From Bradyrhizobium manausense (GTDB lineage: Bacteria > Pseudomonadota > Alphaproteobacteria > Rhizobiales > Xanthobacteraceae), in NCBI RefSeq assembly GCF_018131105.1, contig NZ_JAFCJI010000001.1, forward strand, positions 2,542,001 to 2,606,000: a stretch of DNA of 64,000 nt, read 5' to 3'. The notes below the pieces were generated by a model. That model saw only the letters and a program-made list of their open reading frames with translations, searched no databases and was not told where the DNA came from. Each line of letters starts with the position of its first letter. Within the stretch, counting starts at the first letter, position 1. Below, piece after piece: positions 54,979 to 62,262 of the stretch. The translations under genes and the position numbers were made by a program.

Positions 54979-55004
54979 GCGGCGAGATGCATGTCTCGCC
55001 GCCC
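54979..55004 (+). terminator. Perfect 10-bp hairpin after the alcohol dehydrogenase gene
   Basis: GGCGGCGAGA (54979-54988) and TCTCGCCGCC (54995-55004) pair perfectly around TGCATG. No T-run follows, so it may be a Rho-assisted terminator or an mRNA-end stabiliser. It closes the lpt-surA-pdxA-rsmA transcript. Confidence 0.6.
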
Positions 55005-55010
55005 CTCGCG

Positions 55011-55035
55011 GAACGGCTGCGGCAGCACCGCGTTG
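55011..55035 (+). promoter_or_regulatory. EcfG-type general-stress promoter match
   Basis: GGAAC (55011-55015), 16 bases, then CGTT (55032-55035) matches the alphaproteobacterial EcfG consensus (GGAAC-N16/17-CGTT) exactly. The start codon of the next small gene is only seven bases after CGTT, so either the mRNA is leaderless, a later start is used, or the match is fortuitous. Confidence 0.5.
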
Positions 55036-55042
55036 GCAGCGC

Positions 55043-55270
55043 ATGTCCATTCGCTGCACGGTCGAGAGCGCATTCTTCATCGCCTGGAGCTTCCTTGAGA
55101 AGACCGGCGAACTCGGCCCGCCCGACACCGCCGCAAACACCATTCTGGATGCGATCGAAGCGCAGCTCAAAACCGGCGAACGCCGGCCGTTGATGCTTGC
55201 CAACAGGGCAATCGATGCCTACCGGCGCTTGAACCAGCTGTCAGCCGCGCGCGAGGCTCGCCTGGGGTGA
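55043..55270 (+). CDS. Small conserved-looking protein, unknown function
   Basis: A 75-residue protein. A hydrophobic helix (SAFFIAWSFLEKTG) is followed by amphipathic helices (ANTILDAIEAQLK, ANRAIDAYRRLNQLSAAREA). There is no signal peptide or Cys pair. An EcfG-type promoter string ends seven bases upstream, which would make it stress-induced and nearly leaderless. I do not recognise the family. Confidence 0.55.
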   Translation: MSIRCTVESAFFIAWSFLEKTGELGPPDTAANTILDAIEAQLKTGERRPLMLANRAIDAYRRLNQLSAAREARLG

Positions 55271-55341
55271 CGGGCGATGCCCCTGGCCCGGCCCTTGTGT
55301 TCACTCCTGAACAGAGCCTCGTTCGATTTCGAAATTCCGTA

Positions 55342-55521
55342 GTTCTCCGGGCGAGAACAAAGTTCGGGGCGTGGCCCGCATGCAACGCAACGCGTGCGTC
55401 GCGGTTCGGGGTCACTCTTTTTCGATTTCCCGCAAGTCCTTGTGTGCACTTTGGAACCGTCGGTTCCTGCGTGGAAAAGTAGGGTTCTCCTCGGTTGCCG
55501 ATTCCCGGCAGTTAAGAGAAC
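55342..55521. promoter_or_regulatory. Cluster of GTTCTC/GAGAAC half-sites upstream of the Crp-type gene
   Basis: Four half-sites occur in 180 bases: GTTCTC at 55342, GAGAAC at 55353 (a palindrome with a 5-base spacer), GTTCTC at 55484 and GAGAAC at 55516 (26-base spacer). Between them GGAACC-GTC-GGTTCC (55453-55467) is a perfect palindrome. All lie in the leader of the regulator gene, so autoregulation is possible. Confidence 0.45.
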
Positions 55522-55526
55522 CAAGC

Positions 55527-56231
55527 GTGACCGGCCGGCCCAAGAACGAGCTCCTCGAGAAGCTCAGCACCCACGATTTCGAGCTGCTTGCCCCTCATTT
55601 GCAGTCGGTCGACCTCGCGGCGAACCACATCCTTCACCATGCCGGCGACAGCATCGCCGTGGTCCACTTTCCCTGCGGCCCCACCTTCGTGTCGCTCGCG
55701 GTGCCCGTCGAGGATGATCGCGAGGTCGAAAGCCTCCTGGTCGGCCGCGAGGGGGTGATCGGCCTTTCGGCTGGCCGGGGCCCGTCACTGGCCTATGCGC
55801 GCATCGTCGTGAAGGTGGGCGGCACGGCACTGCGCCTGCCGCTGCGCGCGCTCGAACAGGCGCAGCAGAGATCGGCGAGCCTGCAGGATTCGTTCGCACG
55901 CTACGCCGCCTGTCAGCTCGCACAGCTGCTCCAGACCGCAGCCTGCAACGCCGCGCATTCGATCGAGCAGCGCGCTGCAAAATGGATCATCGCGGCGCAG
56001 GAGCACATCGGCGGCGACGAGATTCCCTTCACCCACGAGCAGCTCGCCGGCATGCTTGGCGTCTCTCGCAGCTATGCCAGCCGCGTCATCCAGATGCTGA
56101 AGGCAAGGCGCATCCTTGCAACGCGCCGCTGCGCCATCCTGATCCTCGACGGACCGGCGCTTGCCGCCAGCGCCTGCGCCTGCAACCACGCGGTCAGGAA
56201 GCACTTCGGCGAAGTGCTGGGCGCGCGCTGA
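55527..56231 (+). CDS. Crp/Fnr-family transcriptional regulator
   Basis: A 234-residue protein with an N-terminal cyclic-nucleotide-binding-type beta-barrel and a C-terminal winged helix (FTHEQLAGMLGVSRSYASRVIQML). The recognition helix (SRSYASRVIQ) lacks the Glu-x-x-Ser-Arg pattern of FNR/FixK (SRETVSR), so it should not read FixK boxes. No N-terminal Fe-S cysteine cluster is present. The start is a GTG at 55527; the frame continues upstream but the extra residues are not family-like. Several inverted repeats lie in its leader. Confidence 0.87.
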   Translation: MTGRPKNELLEKLSTHDFELLAPHLQSVDLAANHILHHAGDSIAVVHFPCGPTFVSLAVPVEDDREVESLLVGREGVIGLSAGRGPSLAYARIVVKVGGTALRLPLRALEQAQQRSASLQDSFARYAACQLAQLLQTAACNAAHSIEQRAAKWIIAAQEHIGGDEIPFTHEQLAGMLGVSRSYASRVIQMLKARRILATRRCAILILDGPALAASACACNHAVRKHFGEVLGAR

Positions 56232-56287
56232 CGGCGCGGCCGTTCCGCACGCCCCGGAACATATTCACGTCGCCCGCATTGCCGCAC

Positions 56288-56503
56288 ATGCAGCGGTACT
56301 TTTTCCATTTCGAAGGGCAGCAGCCTCACACCGACACGACAGGCGAGTCGCTCGCCGACGACGAGGCTGCCTGGCGCGAAGCGGTCCGCCTCTCCCGCGA
56401 TGTCGAACATGCGCTGCGTCCCGGCGACAACTGGACGCTCAGCGTGTTCGACGGCACCGAGCCGGTGTTCGTGCTGGCGATGGTGACGCGGCGGTTTCGG
56501 TAG
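56288..56503 (+). CDS. DUF6894-like small protein
   Basis: A 71-residue protein of the rhizobial DUF6894 group by pattern: RYFFHFEG, a D-x-x-G-E-x-L-x-D-D-E-A-A stretch and a short hydrophobic end. Function unknown. GGAAC-N16-CATT lies just upstream (56256-56280), one base short of the EcfG consensus. Confidence 0.68.
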   Translation: MQRYFFHFEGQQPHTDTTGESLADDEAAWREAVRLSRDVEHALRPGDNWTLSVFDGTEPVFVLAMVTRRFR

Positions 56504-56736
56504 CGCACGAGGCGCGCAGCACCGGCAGACAGCATCGGCCGAAGCCGAACCCGCATGGTTTCAATTCGGGGATCGACCCGGCGCGCATCCGGACGTTCGC
56601 CCGCAACCGCGCCGAATTCCGATAACCATCCCGCCTGAAACTTGCATGCATCGAAAGCACAACTTGCTTTGACGCGCGAACGGCCGTTCAATAACCGCTT
56701 GAACCACGAGCACATTTCTTAACCTTTGGTTTTTCA

Positions 56737-57147
56737 ATGCGGACCGTTCTCATCATCCTGGGCGTCTGGCTCCTGATCAACGTGCTCTTCGTCGTGATCA
56801 TGATCCCGCCGCGCAAGCCGCGGAAACCGAATCAGACGCGACCCGCGAGCGGGCTCGCGCCCGTCACGATCGGTCGGAATGTCTACGCCTACGATGAAGA
56901 CGAGAAGGTCTCGCTGCGTCACACCATCATCGCCATTGCGATGGGGACGGCGCTCGCGCTGGCGCCGCCCTTGCTGGAGGCCATCGACGACATCAAGCGG
57001 ATGATCGGGAAGTATCGCAAGCCGCAGGCCGAGGCCGCAGGCGAAGGACGATCCCTCGATAAGGCCTCGAGCGACCTCCGCACCCAGGAGAGCGAGCAGC
57101 CATCCGACCGCTCGTCATCCGGCGCACACGACGTGTCGAAGCACTAA
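56737..57147 (+). CDS. Two-span membrane protein, unknown function
   Basis: A 136-residue protein. An N-terminal hydrophobic helix (VLIILGVWLLINVLFVVIMIP) is followed by a basic Pro-rich linker and a second hydrophobic segment (TIIAIAMGTALALAPPLL). The C-terminal third is polar and charged. No family recognised. The ribosome site is weak. Confidence 0.55.
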   Translation: MRTVLIILGVWLLINVLFVVIMIPPRKPRKPNQTRPASGLAPVTIGRNVYAYDEDEKVSLRHTIIAIAMGTALALAPPLLEAIDDIKRMIGKYRKPQAEAAGEGRSLDKASSDLRTQESEQPSDRSSSGAHDVSKH

Positions 57148-57186
57148 TCCTCTTCGCACTGCCACAATTACGTCAGACCCGATCGT

Positions 57187-57212
57187 GGAACGCCCCGTGC
57201 GTCCAGCGCGTT
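57187..57212 (+). promoter_or_regulatory. EcfG-type general-stress promoter
   Basis: GGAAC (57187-57191), 17 bases, then CGTT (57209-57212) matches the EcfG consensus of bradyrhizobia exactly. The transcript would start near 57220 and the first ATG is at 57249, a normal leader. It would drive the three small genes that follow. Confidence 0.65.
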
Positions 57213-57248
57213 GGCCTTTCGTCAAGGCAACGACGGAGTCTGAACTGC

Positions 57249-57440
57249 ATGACGAAGCCGCTGACAAAAACCGTGCAGCCTGTTCCCGACGAGAACCAGA
57301 GCCACAAGGGCGCCGGCAGTGCGCCGACAGTTCCCGTCGACACCACCAAGGGCCATCGCGACGACGAGAAACAGAATATCCGTGAGCAGGCCGCGCACGG
57401 CAACCTGACCCAGAACACGAGCAACCGGCGCATGGGATAG
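57249..57440 (+). CDS. Small hydrophilic protein behind an EcfG-type promoter
   Basis: A 63-residue protein that is strongly polar and without hydrophobic segments (rich in Lys, Asp, Gln, Asn and Thr; no Cys or Trp), so it is probably disordered. GGAG lies ten bases upstream of the ATG. The composition and stress promoter recall small hydrophilin-like proteins, though no family is recognised. It is followed by two more small genes on the same strand. Confidence 0.6.
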   Translation: MTKPLTKTVQPVPDENQSHKGAGSAPTVPVDTTKGHRDDEKQNIREQAAHGNLTQNTSNRRMG

Positions 57441-57475
57441 GCGCAGAACCAGGGGGATGAAGAGGAGATACGAAC

Positions 57476-57649
57476 GTGGTGACCCCGAACAAATGGTACG
57501 ATCCGATCTCCGAACGCTGGATCGCGCCGCGCGAGCTCCACTCCGCAGCTCCCTCCCCCGCAAGCGAGAACCACGTGCTCGAGATGCAGAGATCAGTCGA
57601 GATCCAGCGCATCTGGCGTTTATTGGTCGACTGCTGCGCCAGCACGTGA
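57476..57649 (+). CDS. Possible 57-residue protein (GTG start)
   Basis: The frame starts at tandem GTG codons (57476, 57479) with GAGGAG eight bases upstream. It encodes KWYDPISERWIAPREL and a helix with QRSVEIQRIWRLLVDCCAS. It lies 35 bases after the preceding small gene and is read in the same direction. No family is recognised; support is the ribosome site and context. Confidence 0.45.
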   Translation: MVTPNKWYDPISERWIAPRELHSAAPSPASENHVLEMQRSVEIQRIWRLLVDCCAST

Positions 57650-57710
57650 TGCTGTTGCCCCTGCTTGTCGGTGCAGCGGCGCGCTGCTCGCCACAACCTT
57701 GTCCTCCCGC

Positions 57711-57932
57711 ATGATAGATCCCGCAGCTCCCGCCAGGCCCCTCGCGACGGCGATCCGCTATTTCGCCATCGTCGCCGGCTGCGCCTGCCTGCTCCTCACC
57801 GGGATCTGCTTCGCCATCGCATGTCAGGTCTTCATCCAGACCGGCGTGTTCGCGCAATCCTACGCGATGGTAGGATTGATCAGCGGCGTGCTGGGAGTCC
57901 TGGCGCTGAAGCTGGCGAGTTTGTGGAAGTAA
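57711..57932 (+). CDS. Small two-span membrane protein
   Basis: A 73-residue protein with two hydrophobic helices (YFAIVAGCACLLLTGICFAIA and AMVGLISGVLGVLALKLASL) joined by a short loop. The ATG is at 57711. It is probably the third gene of the stress-promoter unit. Function unknown. Confidence 0.55.
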   Translation: MIDPAAPARPLATAIRYFAIVAGCACLLLTGICFAIACQVFIQTGVFAQSYAMVGLISGVLGVLALKLASLWK

Positions 57933-58048
57933 ACTTTTTCCGGCTGCCACCAACGAGCTCCCTCCGTCATTTCTTCGACGCCAACGCTTTTTCTCCGAAG
58001 GTCAGCCCTCCGGCATGTTCCGGCGCCCTGCCCATGACCTGGCCAGGC

Positions 58049-58062
58049 TTGATCTAGGTCAA
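58049..58062 (+). promoter_or_regulatory. FixK/FNR box
   Basis: TTGATCTAGGTCAA is TTGA-N6-TCAA, a match to the FixK2/FNR consensus of bradyrhizobia (TTGA/C-N6-T/GCAA). It lies 136 bases before the start of the next small gene. A class II position (-41.5) would put the transcript start near 58097, in a plausible leader. The region 57933-58198 holds no gene. Confidence 0.65.
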
Positions 58063-58198
58063 CAGGCGCCGCGCCATTCTGCCGCTCCATTATTCCCTAT
58101 CGGCAATCTATAGCCCTGACCGCAGCCTCACCGCAGCCGGCGATGGCCGAAAGGTCATTTCTATACCGGCGCACGCAGCATCCCGAGTGGAGGACCTC

Positions 58199-58387
58199 AT
58201 GTCGAATGCCGCAGATGCCGTCATCATGGCTGCCATCCATGCGGCCTTCGACAGCTACCCGAAGGAAGGTGACCCGGACTGGCGCAGCCCGAGCTGGATC
58301 ATGCCGGAAGAATGCGCGCACCTGACGGGCGTGATCATGCGGGCCCTGGAGAGCGCGGGTTTCCAGATCGTGCAGAAGCAATCGTGA
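58199..58387 (+). CDS. Small protein downstream of a FixK box
   Basis: A 62-residue soluble protein (AAIHAAFDSYPKEGDPDWRS..., MPEECAHLTGVIMRALESAG). GGAGGA precedes the ATG at 58199; a GTG four codons upstream is less likely. It lies 13 bases before the carbonic anhydrase gene on the same strand, suggesting an operon under the FixK box. No family recognised. Confidence 0.62.
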   Translation: MSNAADAVIMAAIHAAFDSYPKEGDPDWRSPSWIMPEECAHLTGVIMRALESAGFQIVQKQS

Positions 58388-58400
58388 TGTCGGGAGACGA

Positions 58401-59159
58401 ATGATGCACCGACGCGAGGCCTTGAGGATGTTCGCCGGCTTGTCGCTGTGCCAGCTCTGCACTTCGGCCGCTTCTGCTGCCGAGCATCATTGGAGCTACG
58501 CTGGAGAAGGCGGACCGGACAAATGGAGTGGTCTCGACGAGGCGAACACTGCGTGTTCGATCGGCGGCCAGCAATCGCCCATCAACATCACCGGCACCAT
58601 CGGCGCGCGACAACCTCCCCTCAGGATCCGCTGGACCAAGCACCCCGCCACCATTGTCAACAACGGCCACACCATTCAGCTCGGCTTCGAAGACGGCAAC
58701 ACGCTGCATTTGGGCGATCGCTCTTTCGCGCTGAAACAGATGCACTTCCATCATCCGGGCGAACATCAGATCGAGGGCAAGGGTTTCGCCATGGAGGCAC
58801 ATTTCGTTCACGAAGGGACGGATGGCCTGGCCGTCGTCGGCGTGCTTCTCGTCCCTGGCAAGTCGAACCCGGTGTTCAAGACGATCATGGCGACGATGCC
58901 GCCGCAAGAAGGCGCGCCCGTTCAGGCGGACCCAAAAATCGAGCCTGTCCGCTTGCTGCCTTCGCAAAGGGCCTATTTCCACTACGAGGGTTCGCTGACG
59001 ACCCCGCCATGCAGCGAGACGGTCGAGTGGATTGTGCTCGCCCATCCGATCGAAGTGGACGAGGCCGACATCGCCAGGTTCGGCAAGCTCTATCCGATGA
59101 ACGCCCGTCCCCTGCAAAAGCGTGATCGGCGCTTCATTCTCAGCTCGAACCCCCGGTGA
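58401..59159 (+). CDS. Alpha-type carbonic anhydrase, exported
   Basis: A 252-residue alpha-carbonic anhydrase that interconverts CO2 and bicarbonate. The N-terminal signal peptide has twin Arg (HRREALRMFAG) and a hydrophobic core, so export is likely, possibly by Tat. Zinc ligands are His115 and His117 (MHFHH) and His134 (EAHFVH), and the SLTTPPCSE segment carries the gate Thr. The catalytic Zn site is thus complete. It follows the small FixK-box gene by 13 bases. Alpha-type enzymes in bacteria are periplasmic and may help CO2 handling under low oxygen. Confidence 0.92.
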   Translation: MMHRREALRMFAGLSLCQLCTSAASAAEHHWSYAGEGGPDKWSGLDEANTACSIGGQQSPINITGTIGARQPPLRIRWTKHPATIVNNGHTIQLGFEDGNTLHLGDRSFALKQMHFHHPGEHQIEGKGFAMEAHFVHEGTDGLAVVGVLLVPGKSNPVFKTIMATMPPQEGAPVQADPKIEPVRLLPSQRAYFHYEGSLTTPPCSETVEWIVLAHPIEVDEADIARFGKLYPMNARPLQKRDRRFILSSNPR

Positions 59160-59401
59160 ATTCGAAACGTGCCTTTTTGAGAGTCGGACAAATCGGCCCG
59201 TGCGCTCCGCGACAGTTGCTCGGGAACCTGGACCGCGAGCCAGCAAAAGCGCCGACAAAAAGCCTGAATTCGCGGTGGAACGAATGCCGCGCAGGCCCGA
59301 TTCAAGCCACATCCTCTCCGGATTTGCGGCTCATTGCCACCCAACTCTTTGTCGAGAAGGGGAAGGTAACGAGTTGCGTCATGCGTAATCGGGAGACCAG
59401 G

Positions 59402-60646
59402 ATGGGCAACCGCACCGCAAAGTTCATATCCGCGCTGGTCGGCGGCGTCATTGCCGGCGCGCCATTGGCTGCCGTTTCGCAGAACGCGCCGAGTGCACCG
59501 GGCACTGCGAGCACGGCGAATGCCGCGAGCGATTGCCTCGCCTCGCCGAAGGGTGCCGCGCCGCAGGGCCAGCACTGGCACTATCGCGTGGAGCGCGGGA
59601 CGAAACGGCAATGCTGGTACCTGCGCGCCGAAGGCGCCAAGGAAAACGGCAAGGCCACAACGACCGCCCAGACCGCGAGTAGCACGCCGCAACCGGATTC
59701 AGCGCCGCCGCAATCGGTGCAGAACGCACACGCCGAATACGTCGCGCCCCAGACCAGCCCCGCGGTGAGCGCGCCGGCGCCGGCCGCAGCTACGACGCAG
59801 CAGGCTCCCAGCGCCACTGATGCCAGCGCGGCACAGCCCGCTGTCGCCGCGCCCTGGCCGGACGCCGCACCCGCCTCGCCGGCACCGCAATCATCGCCAG
59901 CACCGCAATCGGCGCCGGCGCCGGCGTCCGCACCTGCAGCAGCCGCCGTACAGCCAGATGCAGTGCCGGCCGCATCCCCTGCCCCGGTGGCGCTCGCCAC
60001 CGCCGACGCCCCCGTCGGGAAACCGACCGGCTCGCTCCAGATGCTCCTGCTCGTCATCGGCGGCGCGCTCGCGCTCGCCGGCCTTCTCGCCAGCGTGATC
60101 TACCGCTTCGCCGGTGGGCGCACTCGCACGCAGACGGCCGATCGCCGCGTGAACTGGGATCACAGGCAGGATCACGACGACGACCGCGCGCCGTGGCTCA
60201 ACGAGCCCGTTCCGGCGCCGCGCGCAGAACGGGCGCTTCCGGTCGACTTCGACGCCGTGCGTCCGCAAGCCCGGCAGATCGCCGCATTCTCCGACGCCAT
60301 CGGCCGGATCGCGGCGCAGGGCCGTCCCACCTCTGAGGTTGCGGTGGAAGAACCTGAAGAGACCGAAATCGACTATTTCCACGGCGAATTCGAGATCGAG
60401 GCGGCAGCGCCTCAGCTTGCAGCTGACGATGTCCAGCACGAAGAAGCGGCCGCGCAGGACACCGACGCGCATGAGGACCACGCGCAGCACGGCAATGCCG
60501 TCGATATCGACATCATCACGGCGATGCTGGAACGGCTGGCGAAGGAAGGGCCGCGGCTGACGCAGCCGAGCTTCGACCCTAGCCTTGAAGCTGACCTTGC
60601 AGCCCTCGCACGAAGCTCACGAGGCCGGTCCGCCGCTCGCGCTTGA
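59402..60646 (+). CDS. Membrane-anchored protein with Pro/Ala-rich linker
   Basis: A 414-residue protein. An N-terminal export signal is followed by a short Cys-containing domain (SDCLASPKG...HWHYRVERGTKRQCWY), a disordered Pro/Ala/Ser/Gln-rich stretch of about 110 residues, one membrane helix (about 211-236), and an acidic cytoplasmic tail of about 180 residues. The GTKRQCWY-type domain occurs in other rhizobial exported proteins as I recall; the function is unknown. I start at 59402, with GGGAG upstream. The gene overlaps the end of gmk by 68 bases on the opposite strand. Confidence 0.72.
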   Translation: MGNRTAKFISALVGGVIAGAPLAAVSQNAPSAPGTASTANAASDCLASPKGAAPQGQHWHYRVERGTKRQCWYLRAEGAKENGKATTTAQTASSTPQPDSAPPQSVQNAHAEYVAPQTSPAVSAPAPAAATTQQAPSATDASAAQPAVAAPWPDAAPASPAPQSSPAPQSAPAPASAPAAAAVQPDAVPAASPAPVALATADAPVGKPTGSLQMLLLVIGGALALAGLLASVIYRFAGGRTRTQTADRRVNWDHRQDHDDDRAPWLNEPVPAPRAERALPVDFDAVRPQARQIAAFSDAIGRIAAQGRPTSEVAVEEPEETEIDYFHGEFEIEAAAPQLAADDVQHEEAAAQDTDAHEDHAQHGNAVDIDIITAMLERLAKEGPRLTQPSFDPSLEADLAALARSSRGRSAARA

Positions 60647-61238
60647 GGCGCTCGGCCTTCAGGATCGACTGCACCTCGGCGAAGGCGTCATCCACATTGT
60701 GGTTGATGACGATGTAGTCGTACTCGGCCCAGTGGCTCATCTCGTGGCTGGCGCGGCTCATCCGCTTGCGGATCACCTCGTCGGAATCCTGGGCGCGCGA
60801 ATGCAGGCGTTTCTCCAGTTCGCCGGCCGACGGCGGCAGGATGAACACGCTGACGACGTCGGCGCGGGCCTTCTCGCGCAGCTGCTGCGTGCCCTGCCAG
60901 TCGATGTCGAACAGCACGTCCTGTCCCGCCGACAGCGCAGCCTCGACGGGGCTGCGCGGCGTGCCGTAGCTGTTGTCGAACACGGTCGCCCATTCCAGCA
61001 GCTCGTCGCCCTTCACCATGGCGTCGAACTTGGGTTTGTCGACGAACAGATAGTCGCGGCCATCGACCTCGCCGGGCCGCATCGCGCGCGTCGTCGCCGA
61101 CACCGACATGCGAAGACCCGGCATGCGGTCGATCAGAAGACGCGACAGCGTCGTCTTGCCTGCGCCCGATGGCGAGGACAGCACGAACATCAATCCGCGC
61201 CGCTCGACACCGTCAGTTCCGTGACCGCCCGTCGTCAT
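60579..61238 (-). CDS. gmk: Guanylate kinase
   Basis: A 219-residue kinase making GDP from GMP. The P-loop (SSPSGAGKTT) begins near residue 21, and SVSATTR with TYLFVDKPKF marks the GMP-binding domain. It also carries the KxxxDxDxQG block (DIDWQGTQQL). Normal length with a short N-terminal extension. It is last in the fabF-mltG-yicC-gmk unit. Confidence 0.97.
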   Translation of the reverse strand: MTTGGHGTDGVERRGLMFVLSSPSGAGKTTLSRLLIDRMPGLRMSVSATTRAMRPGEVDGRDYLFVDKPKFDAMVKGDELLEWATVFDNSYGTPRSPVEAALSAGQDVLFDIDWQGTQQLREKARADVVSVFILPPSAGELEKRLHSRAQDSDEVIRKRMSRASHEMSHWAEYDYIVINHNVDDAFAEVQSILKAERLKRERRTGLVSFVRGLQGQLQG

Positions 61239-61241
61239 CGA

Positions 61242-62129
61242 TCACTCCAGATTCTGGACCTGCTCGCGGAATTGCTCGACCACGTTCTTCATGGCGAGCC
61301 CGGTATTGGTCAGCTCGATGTCGTTCGACTTCGAGCAGCAGGTGTTGACCTCGCGGTGAAACTCCTGCGCCAGGAAATCGAGCTTGCGGCCGATCGGGCC
61401 GCCCTTGCCGATCAGCTCGCGCGCCTGTGCGATGTGCGAAGCGATGCGGTCGAGTTCCTCGCGGATGTCGGCCTTGGTGGCGATCAGGATCGCCTCCTGC
61501 ATCAGGCGGTCGGAATCGAAACGATCCGACGTGTCGAGCAACGCCGCGATCTGCTCGGCGAGCTTCGCCTTGATCGCCTCGGGCTTGCGGCCCGGCGCGC
61601 CTTCCGCCTTCTTCGCCAATTGCTCGACCTCGTCGACGCGCTGGGTCAGGATCTGCCCGAGCGAAGCGCCCTCGCGCTTGCGCATCGCCACGAGTTCGTC
61701 GAGCGCCTTGTCGAAAGCCTCGGCTACGGCAACACGCGCGGCCTTGTCCTCCTCCTCGTCGCCCTCGGGCTCGGCGACCTCGACGACGCCCTTGATCGAG
61801 AGCAGGCCGTCAACGCTCGGGGCGACCGCATCGACCTTGCCGGCGATCACGGCGGCAGCCTTCAGCACGGCGTTGAGCACGTCCTCATTAACACGGACGG
61901 TGGCGGCGGCATTGGCGCGCTTGACGTTGAGATTGGCGTAGACGGTGCCGCGCGAGAGCAGCTCGCCGGCGCGCTTCTTGGCGTGGGCCTCGAGCTCGTC
62001 GAACCCCTGCGGCAGCCGCACCCTGAGGTCAAAGCCCTTGGCGTTGACCGACTTCAATTCCCATTCGAACGTATACGGCCCGCTTGCGCCGTGGCTTCGG
62101 GCAAAGCCGGTCATGGACGACAGCGCCAT
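61242..62129 (-). CDS. YicC-family endoribonuclease
   Basis: A 295-residue YicC/YloC-family protein. The conserved N-terminus MALSSMTGFARS and the C-terminal ETNTCCSKSND-like segment (REVNTCCSKSNDIELTN) are typical. Members cleave RNA and affect small-RNA turnover in E. coli. It lies three bases upstream of gmk on the same strand, the usual arrangement in proteobacteria. Confidence 0.95.
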   Translation of the reverse strand: MALSSMTGFARSHGASGPYTFEWELKSVNAKGFDLRVRLPQGFDELEAHAKKRAGELLSRGTVYANLNVKRANAAATVRVNEDVLNAVLKAAAVIAGKVDAVAPSVDGLLSIKGVVEVAEPEGDEEEDKAARVAVAEAFDKALDELVAMRKREGASLGQILTQRVDEVEQLAKKAEGAPGRKPEAIKAKLAEQIAALLDTSDRFDSDRLMQEAILIATKADIREELDRIASHIAQARELIGKGGPIGRKLDFLAQEFHREVNTCCSKSNDIELTNTGLAMKNVVEQFREQVQNLE

Positions 62130-62262
62130 CAGGTCAAATTCTCCGACATCATGGGATTCGCGAGGCCATCAGGCCACGCGAATCTTAAGACTATTTTGCA
62201 GGAAAGTGGAATCCGCAAAGTCCGCAGGCAGGTCTGCGCAGGGGCTAACGCTCGGCAAGGGC

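Noticed and set aside
55527..56231. Assigning the Crp-type protein as FixK acting on the FixK box at 58049
   Set aside because: Its recognition helix (SRSYASR) lacks the Glu that reads the TTGA half-site in FNR/FixK.
56256..56280. A third EcfG promoter before the DUF6894-like gene
   Set aside because: It reads GGAAC-N16-CATT, one base off the CGTT core. I kept it as a note only.
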